Below, in pieces: positions 27,753 to 37,681 of a stretch of DNA of 64,000 nucleotides. A program made the translations under genes and the position numbers. This DNA is from JAICYJ01 sp963766445. GTDB taxonomy: Bacteria > Actinomycetota > Thermoleophilia > Gaiellales > JAICJC01. Position 1 is the stretch's first letter; each line of letters opens with the position of its first letter. The notes below the pieces were generated by a model. It saw only the letters and a list, made by a program, of their open reading frames with translations. It was not told where the DNA came from and did no database searches. The stretch lies in contig CAVXZW010000022.1 in assembly GCA_963766445.1 (NCBI GenBank), positions 1 through 64,000 of the forward strand, in the 5' to 3' direction.

Positions 27753-28037
27753 ATGTCGTTCATTCTTTCCTGTCCCAACTGCGGTCCGCGCGCCGTCGAC
27801 GAGTACGCCTACGGCGGCGAGGTGACCGAGCGCGCCACGACGTCCGAGGATGAGCGGGCGCTGTTCCACTACCTCTACTTCCGCACCAACACCGGCGGCG
27901 ACCAGCGCGAGTGGTGGTTCCACTCCTCCGGCTGCCGCGAGTGGTTCCAGGCCGAGCGCAACACCACCCGCAACGAGGTGCTGCAGGTGGCGCGGCCGGG
28001 CGAGCTGGCCGGGAGCCGGGAGCAGGCCGGTGGCTGA
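27753..28037 (+). CDS. mgdB: N-methylglutamate dehydrogenase delta subunit (SoxD-like)
   Basis: 94-residue small subunit of the heterotetrameric sarcosine oxidase/N-methylglutamate dehydrogenase type. CPNCGPR near the N-terminus and HSSGCREWF near residue 60 supply Cys/His ligands for the structural zinc of SoxD proteins. Its length is typical and the gene is intact. It overlaps the next gene by 8 bases. Confidence 0.85.
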   Translation: MSFILSCPNCGPRAVDEYAYGGEVTERATTSEDERALFHYLYFRTNTGGDQREWWFHSSGCREWFQAERNTTRNEVLQVARPGELAGSREQAGG

Positions 28038-30767
28038 GCAGCGGCTGGCGCAACGACAGGGCGAGCTGATCGACCGGTCGCAGGAGGTGACCTTCCAGTG
28101 GGAGGGCCGCGCAAGTCACCGGCTACGCCGGCGACACCATCGCCTCGGCCCTCTACGCCGCCGGCACGCGCGTGTTCTCGCGCTCCTTCAAGTACCACCG
28201 CCCGCGCGGCCTGATGTGCTGCTCGGGCCAGTGCCCGAACTGCCTGGTCGAGGTGGACGGGCAGCCGACCGTGCGCGCCTGCATGACGCCGGTCGAGCAG
28301 GGCATGGACGTGAAGCACCTGAACGCGTGGCCCTCGCTGCAGCGCGACTTCCTGCACCTGGTGGGCCGGCTCACGCCCAGCTTCGGCATGCAGGTCGGCT
28401 TCTACTACAAGACCTTCATCCACCCGCGCCGGGCCTGGCCGCTCTACGAGAAGATCCTGCGCAACGCCGCCGGCCTGGGCAAGCTCGATCCCGACCACCG
28501 CCGCACCGAGCGCTTCGACAAGGTGCACCGCCACGTCGACGTGCTGGTGATCGGCGGCGGCGAGGCCGGGCTGGAGGCGGCCGCCGAGGCGGCCGAGCAG
28601 GGCAGGCACGTGGCGCTGGTCGAGGAGGGCCTTGCTCTGGGCGGACAGCTGGCCTGGGGCGGGCCGCGCAGCAACGGACGCCTGACGGCGCTGATCGACC
28701 GGGTGAACGCGGCCGGCGTCGAGATCCTGCAGCCCGCGTACGCCGGCGGCGTCTACGAGGGGCTGCTGGTGCCGGTCTACCAGGGCCGCACGATGCACCG
28801 CTTCCGCCCAGCCGAGCTGGTGATCGCCACCGGCTCGATCGAGCAGCCGCTGGTGTTCGGCAACAACGACCTGCCGGGCGTGATGCTGGCCAGCGGAGCG
28901 CGGACGGCTGGTCAACCAGTTCCGGCTGATGCCGTGGGAGCAGGCCGTGGTGCTGACGTCGAGCGACGAGGGCCTCGCGGCCGCGCTCGACCTGGCGGAC
29001 GGCGGCGTGAACGTGCTGGCCGTGGCCGACTCGCGGCGCGACGCCGACGGCAGCGCCATCGAGGACGCCGGCATCGAGTACCTGGCCGGCTTCCAGCCGT
29101 GGCAGGCGAAGGGCTCAAAGGCGGTCACCGGCGTGGTCGTCACGCGCGACGGCGAGCACCGCACCCTGGCCTGCGACCTGCTGGTGATGTCCGGCGGCAG
29201 CGTCGGCCAGACGGCGCTCGTCAGCCAGGGCGGCGGCGGCATCCGCTACGACCGCGACCAGCGCCGCTACGTGCCCGACGCGCTGCCCGAGGGCATGCGC
29301 GTGGTGGGTGCGGCGGCCGGATCGGCCGCAGCCGCCGGGGCGGTGCCGGCGCAGGCGCCGAAGACCGGCTGCAAGCAGGTCGTCTGCTTCTGCGAGGACG
29401 TCACCACGAAGGACATCGCGCTGTCGCTGGACGAGGGCTTCAGCTCGCTGGAGCTGTCCAAGCGCTACACGACCGTGACCATGGGCCCCTGCCAGGGGCG
29501 CATGTGCCACCGCAACTCCGGGCTCGTGATCGCCGATCAGCTGGGCCTCGACCCCGACTCCCAGCGGGTCGGCGTCACCACCTCGCGGCCGCCGCACAAC
29601 CCCACCAGCTTCTCGCTGCTGGCGGCCCGCGGCTACGAGCCGGTGAAGCGCACGTCCACCCACCACTGGCACGCCGAGCACGGCGGCAAGATGCTGTGGG
29701 CGGGCGACTGGAAGCGCCCCTACGACTACGGCGACGGCGACAGCGAGGTGGACGCAGTGCACGAGTCGCTGGGCCTGATCGACGTGTCCACGCTGGGCAA
29801 GCTGATCGTGCGCGGGCCCGACGCCGCCGCCTTCCTGGAGCGGCTCTACCCGAACCGGTTCGGCGACATGAAGCTGGCCCGCGTCCGCTACGGCATCGTC
29901 TGCGGCGATGACGGCTCGATCATCGACGACGGCACCGTGGCCCGGCTGTCGGAGCAGGAGTACTACGTGACCACCACGTCGTCGGGCGCCGGCGGCATGG
30001 AGCAGTGGTTCACCTGGTGGAACGCCGTCTGGAAGATGGACTGCGAGATCGTCAACGTCACCTCGACGATCGCCGCGTTCAACCTGGCCGGCCCGCACGC
30101 GCGGACGGCGTTGTCCACGCTGACCGACTTCGACCTCTCGAACGAGGCCTTCCCGTACCTGGGCGCCGGGCACGCCCAGATCGCGGGCGTCCCCTGCCTG
30201 GTGCTGCGGATCGGATTCGTGGGCGAGCTCGGCTACGAGCTGCACCTGCCCGCCGCGGCCGGCGAGCACCTCTGGGAGAAGCTGATGGAGGCCGGCCGGC
30301 CGTACGCCGTGAAGCCGTTCGGCCTGGAGCCGCAGCGGGTGCTGCGGCTCGAGAAGATGCACATCATCGTCGGCCAGGACACGAATGCCGAGTCCAACCC
30401 GCTCGAGGCGGGGATGCCCTGGATCGTCAAGCTGGACAAGGAGTCCGACTGGATCGGCCGCTACGCGATCGAGTGGTACAAGCGCCGCGGCAACAGGCTG
30501 ACGCTGGTCGGCTGGGAGGCCCAGAACGGCGGCGTGCCGATCGAGGGCACGCAGGTGGTGGGTGCGGACGGCCAGCCGGCCGGGCGCATCACCAGCTCCC
30601 GCTTCTCGCGCCGGCTGGGCAAGGCGATCGGCATCGCCTGGCTGCCGGTCGAGCAGTCCGAGGAGGGCACCGCCATCCGCATCTCCGACCCGAAGGGGTC
30701 GACGATCCCGGCCACCGTCACGCACAAGGCCTTCTACGACCCCGATGGAGAGAGGTTGCGCTCGTGA
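28030..30767 (+). CDS. mgdC: N-methylglutamate dehydrogenase alpha subunit (SoxA-like)
   Basis: About 911 residues. In order: an N-terminal [2Fe-2S] ferredoxin-like domain (CCSGQCPNC, later RAC), a pyridine nucleotide/FAD domain (VIGGGEAGLEAA), a BFD-like [2Fe-2S] motif (CKQVVCFCED ... GPCQGRMC) and a C-terminal GcvT-like folate domain (from about residue 570: VSTLGKLIVRGPDAAAF, GFVGELGYELHL). It collects electrons and passes the methylene group to tetrahydrofolate. Two full FeS motifs fit a dehydrogenase rather than an O2-using oxidase. Extra bases at about 28108 and 28904 shift the frame; the corrected length is uninterrupted. Confidence 0.82.
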
Positions 30768-31444
30768 GCACCGTTGCCGATCCGTTTGCATTCCTGTCGC
30801 CGGCGGCGGCCGAGGGTGCCGTCCTGCGCACGCCGATGGAGCGAAACCACCGCGCAGCGGGCGCCGAGTTCGAGGACCGCGACGGCTGGCGGGTGGCCGA
30901 CTACCCGTCGAACGGCGACGCCCCCGCATGGGCGGCCGACATCTCCCACCACGGCAAGATCGACGTGCGCGGTCCCCACGCCGAGATCGACCGGCTCAGC
31001 GCCGGGCTGGAGCTGGGCAGGGCCAGCCACGTGGACGGCGTCTGGACGCTGCGCCTGTCCCCGTCCCACGCCGTCGTGCTGTGCCCGTTCTCGCGGGTGG
31101 AGCAGCTGCGCGCGCGCATCGCGTCCGAGTCGGAGGCGATCTGCGCCATCGACATGACCTGCGGCTGGGCGGGCGTGATGCTCGGCGGCGAGCGGGTGCG
31201 CGACGTGTTCATGCGCTCGTCCTCGCTGGACGTGCGGCCGCACCGGTTCCCGGCCGGTGCCTGCATGGCCGGCTCGGTGATGCGCTGCGGGTCGATCATC
31301 CTGAACGATGACGGTCGCTTCTGGGTGCTCTGCGGCTGGGAGTTCGGGGAGTACATGTGGGAGTCGCTGCTCGACGCCGGGGCGATGCTCGGCATCACCC
31401 CGGTGTCGGCCACGGCCGTCCTGCGCAGCGAGGTGGCGGCATGA
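30764..31444 (+). CDS. mgdD: N-methylglutamate dehydrogenase gamma subunit (SoxG-like)
   Basis: 226-residue subunit resembling sarcosine oxidase gamma (SoxG), itself a reduced GcvT-like fold (CGWAGVMLGGERVRDVF, FWVLCGWEFGEYMWESLLDA). GTG start overlapping the mgdC stop. It probably has a structural role near the folate site. It overlaps mgdA by 4 bases. Confidence 0.8.
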   Translation: MSTVADPFAFLSPAAAEGAVLRTPMERNHRAAGAEFEDRDGWRVADYPSNGDAPAWAADISHHGKIDVRGPHAEIDRLSAGLELGRASHVDGVWTLRLSPSHAVVLCPFSRVEQLRARIASESEAICAIDMTCGWAGVMLGGERVRDVFMRSSSLDVRPHRFPAGACMAGSVMRCGSIILNDDGRFWVLCGWEFGEYMWESLLDAGAMLGITPVSATAVLRSEVAA

Positions 31445-32652
31445 TCGGCCTGCTCAGGAAGCACCGCTACTTCCGCGACCACGACCTCAAGTCGAGCTAC
31501 GACGTCGTCATCATCGGCGCCGGCGCGCACGGCCTGGCCACGGCCTACTACCTGGCCAAGCGCCACGGCATCAAGAAGATCGCCGTGCTCGACCGCAGCT
31601 ACATGGGCGCGGGCGCCTCCGGCCGCAACACCACCATCATCCGCTCCAACTATCTGACGCCCGAGGGCGCCCGTTTCTACGAGGCGAGCGTGAAGCTGTA
31701 CGAGTCGCTCTCGCAGGATCTCAACTTCAACATGCTGTTCTCCCAGCACGGGCACCTGACGCTGGCCCACTCCGACCGCTCGGTGAACACGATGATGGAG
31801 CGGGCCGAGGTGAACCGGCTGGTGGGCGTCGACTCGCGGGTCGTGTACCCCGACGAGATCAAGGACCTGTGCCCGCAGCTGGACATCAGCGACCATCCCA
31901 CCTTCCCGATCCTGGCCGCGCTCTACCACCCGCCCGGCGGTGTCATCCGCCACGACGCGGTGGTCTGGGGCTACGGCAAGGAGGCCGACAAGATGGGCGT
32001 CGAGATCCACCAGTACACCGACGTCACCGGCATCAACGTCGAGAACGGCAAGGTCACGGGAGTCGAGACCAACCGCGGCACGATCAACTGCGACACCGTG
32101 ATCTCCTGCGTCGCCGGCTGGAGCACCCTGGTCTGCGACCTGGTCGGGGTGCCGCTTCCGCTGACCACGCACATCCTGCAGGCGTGCGTGACCGAGCCGG
32201 TGAAGCCGCTGCTGGACAAGATCATCGTGTCCGGCACGCTGCACATCTACATCAGCCAGTCCGACCGCGGCGAGTTCGTGATGGGATCGGAGATCGAGCC
32301 CTACTCGGGCTACTCCAACACCAGCACCTTCCGGTTCATCGAGGACCTGGCGATGCACATGATCGAGCTGTTGCCGATGCTCGGCCACGCCAAGATCCTG
32401 CGGCAGTGGACCGGGTACTGCGACGTCTCCCCCGACTACTCGCCGATCATGGGATTGACCGAGGTGGAGGGGTTCATCATCGACGCCGGATGGGGCACGT
32501 ACGGGTTCAAGGCTTCGCCGATCGTCGGGTTCACCATCGCCGACCTGATCGGCACGGGCAGGACGCCCGAGCTGATCCAGCCGTTCCGGTGGGCCCGGTT
32601 CTACGAGAACGATCTTGTGTCGGAGCGCGGCGCGGCCGCGGTCTCGCACTGA
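31441..32652 (+). CDS. mgdA: N-methylglutamate dehydrogenase beta subunit (SoxB-like, FAD/FMN)
   Basis: 403-residue catalytic flavoprotein: VVIIGAGAHGLATAYYLAK for FAD, GAGASGRNTTIIRSNY, and IRHDAVVWGY around the His that binds FMN covalently in heterotetrameric sarcosine oxidase. DVSPDYSPIMG and GWGTYGFKASP form the C-terminal FAD contact. It oxidises N-methylglutamate to the imine or methylene stage. Gene order here is delta-alpha-gamma-beta, with the catalytic subunit last, unlike the sox operon order B-D-A-G. Substrate could be sarcosine by sequence alone. Confidence 0.82.
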   Translation: MIGLLRKHRYFRDHDLKSSYDVVIIGAGAHGLATAYYLAKRHGIKKIAVLDRSYMGAGASGRNTTIIRSNYLTPEGARFYEASVKLYESLSQDLNFNMLFSQHGHLTLAHSDRSVNTMMERAEVNRLVGVDSRVVYPDEIKDLCPQLDISDHPTFPILAALYHPPGGVIRHDAVVWGYGKEADKMGVEIHQYTDVTGINVENGKVTGVETNRGTINCDTVISCVAGWSTLVCDLVGVPLPLTTHILQACVTEPVKPLLDKIIVSGTLHIYISQSDRGEFVMGSEIEPYSGYSNTSTFRFIEDLAMHMIELLPMLGHAKILRQWTGYCDVSPDYSPIMGLTEVEGFIIDAGWGTYGFKASPIVGFTIADLIGTGRTPELIQPFRWARFYENDLVSERGAAAVSH

Positions 32653-32672
32653 CATCAGCAAAAGGAGCAAAG

Positions 32673-34350
32673 GTGAAGAGCAGCCTCGAGATCGCCCAGG
32701 AAGCCGTCCTGCGGCCGATCATGGACGTCGCCACGGAGATGGGCCTGGAGGAGGACGAGGTCGATCTGTACGGCAAGTACAAGGCCAAGATCGACCTCAG
32801 CGTGATCGACCGCCTGTCGGGTGCGCCCGATGCGAAGATCGTGTGCGTCTCGGCGATCACGCCCACCAAGGCCGGTGAGGGCAAGACCACCACCTCGGTC
32901 TCGCTGACGCAGGGCCTGGGCGCGATCGGCAAGCGCCCGATCCTGTGCCTGCGCGAGCCCTCGCTGGGCCCGATCTTCGGCATCAAGGGCGGCGCCGCCG
33001 GCGGCGGCCTCACCCAGGTGGTGCCGATGGAGGATCTGAACCTGCACTTCACCGGTGACTTCCACGCCATCGCCGCGGCCAACAACATGCTGGCGGCGTT
33101 CGTCGACCGCCACATCTTCTACGGCAACGATCTCAAGATCGACCCGTTCCGCGTCAGCTGGCGCCGCGCGGTCGACATGAACGACCGCCACCTGCGCAAC
33201 ATCATCACCGGCCTGGGCGGCGCCACCCACGGCATCCCGCGCGAGACCGGCTTCGACATCGTGGCCGCCTCCGAGGTGATGGCGATCATGGGCATGGCCA
33301 CCTCGCTGCAGGATCTGCGCAAGCGGATCGGCTCGATCACGGTCGCCTACGACGTCGAGGGGGCGCCGGTCACGGCCGAGCAGATGGGCTGCGCCGGCGC
33401 CATGACGGTGCTGCTCAAGGACGCGCTCAAGCCCAACCTGATCCAGACGCTGGAGGGCCAGCCCTGCTTCATGCACATCGGGCCGTTCGGCAACATCGCC
33501 CACGGCAACAGCTCGGTGGTGGCCGACCTGGCCGGCCGCAAGCTGGGCGATTACCTGGTGACCGAGGCCGGCTTCGGCAGCGACCTGGGCATGGAGAAGT
33601 TCATGGACATCGTCTGCCGCGCGGGCGGGTTCGGGCCCAATGCGGTCGTGATCGTCGCCACCGCCAAGGCGCTCAAGCACCACGCCGGCCTGGAGGACGA
33701 TCCCCGCAACTCGGCCGCCGACAACCTGCGCGCGATCGAGGAGGGCTCGGCGAACCTGGCCCGCCACATCCTCAACGCCAAGGAGTTCGGCGTGCCCTGC
33801 GTGGTCGCCGCCAACCGCTTCCCCGGCGACACCGACGAGGAGGTGGCGCTGGTGCAGAAGCTGGCGCTCGATCACGGAGCCCACGCTGCGGTGCTGAACG
33901 AGGGCTTCTCCAAGGGCGGCGCCGGTGCGGCCGAGATGGCCGAGGCCGTGGCCGATGCCTGCGACCAGCCGAACACGCTTCAACTTCATGTACGAGGACT
34001 CCGACCCGATCGACGTCAAGATCGAGAAGATCGCGAAGCGCATCTACCGGGCGGAGGGCGTCGACTTCCTGCCGGCCGCGCGGCAGAAGATCGAGCAGTT
34101 CACGCGCGACGGGCTGACCGGGCTCTCGATCTGCATGGCCAAGACGCACCTGTCGCTGTCGGCCGATCCGGCCCTGGCCAACGCGCCGACCGGCTTCCGC
34201 ATCCCGGTGCGCGACATCCGACCCTACACCGGCGCCGGGTTCCTGACCGCGCTGTGCGGCGACATCATGCAGATGCCGGGCCTGGGCAAGACCCCGGCCG
34301 GCTTCAACGTGGACATCGACGAGGATGGGAAGACGGTCGGACTCTTCTAG
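32673..34350 (+). CDS. fhs: Formate-tetrahydrofolate ligase
   Basis: 558-residue formyl-THF synthetase. PTKAGEGKTTT is the ATP-binding loop and EPSLGPIFGIKGGAAGGG the folate-site region; GFNVDIDEDGKTVGLF is a normal C-terminus. GTG start behind AAAGGAGC. An extra C at 33978 (ACG|C) shifts the frame. Working in reverse it would release formate from 10-formyl-THF with ATP gain, closing oxidation of the methyl group taken by MgdC; it can also supply formyl-THF to PurN and PurH. Confidence 0.92.
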
Positions 34351-34949
34351 CGATCACAGGGACGACCCCTATCTGAGCGCAAGCGTCGCGCAGCTGCTCG
34401 ACGACCTGGCCGCCCGCACCCCCGCACCGGGGGGCGGGGCGGCCGCGGCTCTGACCTGTGCGATGGCCGCGGCGCTGGTCGAGATGGCGACCTCGTTCGC
34501 CTCGGCGCAGGGGCTGGAGGCGGTGCGCGACCGGGCGCACGTGATCCGCGAGCAGGCGTCGGGGCTGGCCTACGCCGACGGCCGCGCCTACGGCGTGGTG
34601 CTGGAGGCGCTGCGGATGGAGAAGGGCGACCAGCGGACTGCGCGCCTGGACGAGGCGGTGTCCGGCGCGATCGCCGTGCCGATGCAGGTGCTGGAGCTGG
34701 CCTCGGAGGTGGCGACGCTGGCGGCGGATGTCGCCGAGACCGGCAACAGGAACCTGGAGGGCGACGCGCTGGCCGGTTCGCTGCTGGCCGAGGCGGCGGC
34801 GCGCTCGGCGGCCACGCTGGCGCAGATGAACATGAGCATGCTGTCGCGCCACGCCGTGGCCGAGGCGCACCTGGAGCGGCATGCGCCCGGCGCTGGCGAA
34901 GGCCACCCGAGCGCGCGAGCGCGCCGTCATGGCCTACGCGCACGTGTAA
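34325..34949 (+). CDS. fchA: Methenyl-THF cyclohydrolase of the FchA/cyclodeaminase family
   Basis: About 207 helical residues of the formimidoyl-THF cyclodeaminase/FchA family: LDDLAARTPAPGGGAAAALTCAMAAAL is the folate-binding signature. The product hydrolyses methenyl-THF to 10-formyl-THF, the step before Fhs. It overlaps the fhs 3' end by 26 bases. One extra base near 34893 shifts the frame; corrected, the C-terminus reads ATRARERAVMAYAHV. The partner methylene-THF dehydrogenase (FolD or MtdA) is not in the window. Confidence 0.83.
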
Positions 34950-34977
34950 GCGGGGGGCCTGGCGCAGGCTTCGGCCA

Positions 34978-35030
34978 GACCCCGGCGGGGTCAGACCGCT
35001 CGCGTACTAGGGTCTGAACGGGTCTGACCC
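34978..35030. terminator. GGTCAGACC-repeat hairpins between convergent genes
   Basis: GACCCC-GGC-GGGGTC (34978-34992) forms a hairpin, followed by GGTCAGACC (34989-34997), GGTCTGA (35011-35017) and GGTCTGACC (35021-35029). It lies between fchA (plus) and the S9 peptidase (minus), so a bidirectional terminator is likely. It is the same word as at 4644-4665. Confidence 0.5.
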
Positions 35031-35053
35031 TGCACCCGCCCAGCTCGGCGCTG

Positions 35054-36967
35054 CTACAGGTGCTTGCCGAACCACGCCACGATCCGCTCCATGCGGTCGA
35101 CGCGGCGGTCGGGTCGTGCGCTCGAGGCCATCGAGTGGTCGCTGTCGGGGTACAGCACGTACTCGACCTCCCGGCCCAGCCGGCGCAGCGCTATGAAGAA
35201 CTGCTCGTTGTCGGCCGGCGGGCAGCGCAGGTCGCTCTCGCCCTGCAGGATCATCAGCGGCGTGTGCACGTTCGACACGTGCCGCAGCGGCGACTGCCGC
35301 CACAGCGACTCGACACCCTCGGGCGTGAGCGGCTCGCCCAGGCCCTCCTGGGGGTTGTAGATGTAGCCGACGTCGCAGTTCCCGTAGGCCGAGATCTGGT
35401 TGGTGACGCCGTTCGACGAGACCGCCGCGGCGAACCGGTCGGTGGTGCCGACCAGCCAGTTGACCATGAACCCGCCGTAGCTGTTGCCGTAGCAGCCCAG
35501 CCGCTTGGGGTCGGCCAGCCCGGCGTTGACCAGGTGGTCGAGCACGGCATGGCAGTCGGCGTCGTCCGACGTCTCCCCAGGCCGCCGTCCAGCGCCGCGA
35601 TCCACTCGCGTCCCTGGTCCCACGATCCCCGGATGTTCGGTCGCGCCACCCGGTAGCCGGCGCCGACCAGCATGTGCGTCGGTGGCGTCGGCCGCGATAC
35701 GGCCACGCCCAGGTGGGGCCGCCGTGGATGTGCAGGATGGTCGGCATCGGCCGGTTGCTCGCGCCGGCCGGAGACAGGACGAACGTGCGGATCGGCCCGG
35801 CCGGGCCCTTCACGATCAGCTCCTGCATCACCGGGCGCGGCCGCCGGCCAGCCAGGCGTCGCCGGCCGCGTCCGCCGCCGCGGCTCCGCCCCGGCTCCAG
35901 CGCGTACACGTCGGCGCCGTCGTAGTCGTTCAGCGACATCAGCGCCGCCACCCGCTCGCCGCGTCCCGGTCAGCTCATAGGCGGTCGGGTTCAGGGCGGG
36001 GTCGACCAGCTGCACCAGCCCGTCGTCGGTGACCCGGCAGGGCACCTCGCGGCCCGCGTCCGGGATCACGGTCAGCCGCTCGTCGCCGCCGCCCTGCTTG
36101 CCGGCAAAGCGCTCCATGCCCTCGGTCAGCAGCAGGCCGGAGCCGTCACCGGCCACGCGCCAGACCAGCGATGGGTCCTCGTCCTTGGGCGGGTTGCGGT
36201 CGAACGCGATGCAGATCGGCGTGCCGTCCGGGTCGAACGAGAAGCGCATGACCTCGCCGGGCAGCTTCGAGCGCTGCCGGATGCGGCCGCTCTTGACCTC
36301 GACCACGTGCACCTGCGGATCGGGACGGATCTCGTCGCCGCCGCGGTCGGCGATGAAGCCGATCGATCGTGCCGCCGGGATGCGGGCGCACGTGGTATGC
36401 CGACCACGGGCCCCTGGTCAGCCGCCGGGAGCGGCCGCCGAGGGTGACCACGTGGACGTGGCGCCGGTGGTCGAGCAGGCCGTCGCCGTCCATCCGCCAG
36501 TCGACGTGGCGCAGGACGCGCACGGTCGCGGTCTCGTCGCCCTTGCGCTCGCCGTGCAGGTCGTATGACTCGTCGTCGGTCGCCACCACCGCCAGCGAGC
36601 GGCCGTCCGGCATCCACTCCGCCTCGGTCACGCCCCGCTTGAAAGTGGTCAGCGGCTTCGGGTCACCGCCGTCGAGCGGCAGCACCAGCAGCTGTGACAC
36701 CCCGGCCTTGTCGCGGTCGGAGAGGAATGCCAGCGAGCGGCCGTCGGGCGAGAAGCGCGGCGCGGAGTCGCTCCAGGCCCCGTGCGTGAGCCGCCGCGGC
36801 CGGCCGCTGCCGAACGGCACGATCCACAGGCTCGAGCGGTCCTTGCCGCCGACCACCGTGCGCTCGCTGTAGGCGATCCGCTCGCCGTCGCGCGACAGGT
36901 CGATCGAGCTGATCAGCCGCTCGCGCAGCAGGTCGGCGGGTGAGAGCGAGTCGAGGGCGGACGGCAC
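35054..36967 (-). CDS. S9-family prolyl oligopeptidase-like serine peptidase (frameshifted)
   Basis: Serine peptidase of about 635 residues with N-terminal beta-propeller repeats (PRFSPDGRSLAFLSDRD) and a C-terminal alpha/beta-hydrolase domain. Catalytic residues are visible: Ser in GNSYGGFM, Asp in GESDLRCPP and His in SDHSM. The start is a GTG at 36967 (VPSALDSLSPADLL). Frame changes occur near 36366, 35966, 35690 and 35585; most are explained by a single extra base next to a third codon position. No signal peptide, so likely cytoplasmic. Convergent with fchA. Confidence 0.78.
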
Positions 36968-37065
36968 GGCGGGCAGTATTGCCGATCTTCGGGCTGTCTG
37001 GCGCACGCTCGCGCGAGAGTCAGCCGGGCGACCGCCGTCCTCAGGGTCGCCCCGGCTGGCATCAC

Positions 37066-37209
37066 TCAAGCTACTGGTTGCCCCAGTGGGTCGCCTGGGT
37101 GACAGAAGAGCACGATCACGATGCAGATCAGGCAGATCGCGATCACCGCATACTCGAAGCCTTTGCGGTGGGTCTGCAAAGGGGGAACTTCTGGATGCTT
37201 GTCAGCCAA
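37066..37209 (-). CDS. 47-residue single-span membrane protein (third gene after amt)
   Basis: TTG start strongly marked by AGGAGGAGA four bases upstream. The protein has a charged N-terminus (ADKHPEVPPLQTHRKG), one hydrophobic span (YAVIAICLICIVIVLF) and a short tail. It is the last of three tiny membrane genes behind the ammonium transporter, 12 bases after the previous stop. No family recognised. Confidence 0.6.
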   Translation of the reverse strand: MADKHPEVPPLQTHRKGFEYAVIAICLICIVIVLFCHPGDPLGQPVA

Positions 37210-37221
37210 CGGGATCTCCTC

Positions 37222-37554
37222 CTAAGACGGCGTATCCGTGACGCGGGCGTCAGCGTGGCCGGCGGGCCCGACCGGAACGGCATGGCGAGCGCGCAACCTG
37301 GCCGCCTGGGCGGACAACTTGCCGTCCTCCGTGATCACCCACGCGACGATGGCGGCAATGCAGACGATGAACCCCAGCGCCACTAGCAGGATCGTGCCGT
37401 TGCTGGCGCCGACCCAGACGGAGTTGTCGGACTCGCCAAACGTCTTGGTGGACGCGTATGTGAAGAACGCCGAACAGTGCTCGTACGGTTTGACCGTGCC
37501 GTCCGCCGCAGGGACGCCATGCTGGATGCAGCTGGGAGCGCTATCGATTCCCAT
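37222..37554 (-). CDS. 110-residue membrane protein (second gene after amt)
   Basis: The N-terminal part carries two Cys and aromatic residues (APSCIQHGV, YEHCSAFFTY), then one hydrophobic span (TILLVALGFIVCIAAIVAWVI) and an Ala/Arg-rich cytoplasmic-type tail. GGAGG lies just before the ATG. It overlaps the small gene before it. The Cys-containing segment could be outside the cell, ahead of the span. No family recognised. Confidence 0.6.
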   Translation of the reverse strand: MGIDSAPSCIQHGVPAADGTVKPYEHCSAFFTYASTKTFGESDNSVWVGASNGTILLVALGFIVCIAAIVAWVITEDGKLSAQAARLRARHAVPVGPAGHADARVTDTPS

Positions 37555-37681
37555 GCGTTTCCTCCCTCACATACCTCTCGGGGTGTAACCGCCGCAACCG
37601 GCGATCCTTGCGGAATCCCCACACGAACAAGCCGCCGACGACGGCGATCTGGAGAAGAATGCTGAATGCGAGTGTCGTCAT
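37541..37681 (-). CDS. 46-residue single-span membrane protein (first gene after amt)
   Basis: Starts MTTLAFSILLQIAVVGGLFV; its ATG overlaps the amt stop (ATGA), so translation is coupled. One hydrophobic helix is followed by a strongly basic tail (RKDRRLRRLHPERY). Too short for most gene finders. Together with the next two genes it may form accessory subunits of the transporter, in the way small single-span proteins modify other channels; this is inference. Confidence 0.6.
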   Translation of the reverse strand: MTTLAFSILLQIAVVGGLFVWGFRKDRRLRRLHPERYVREETHGNR

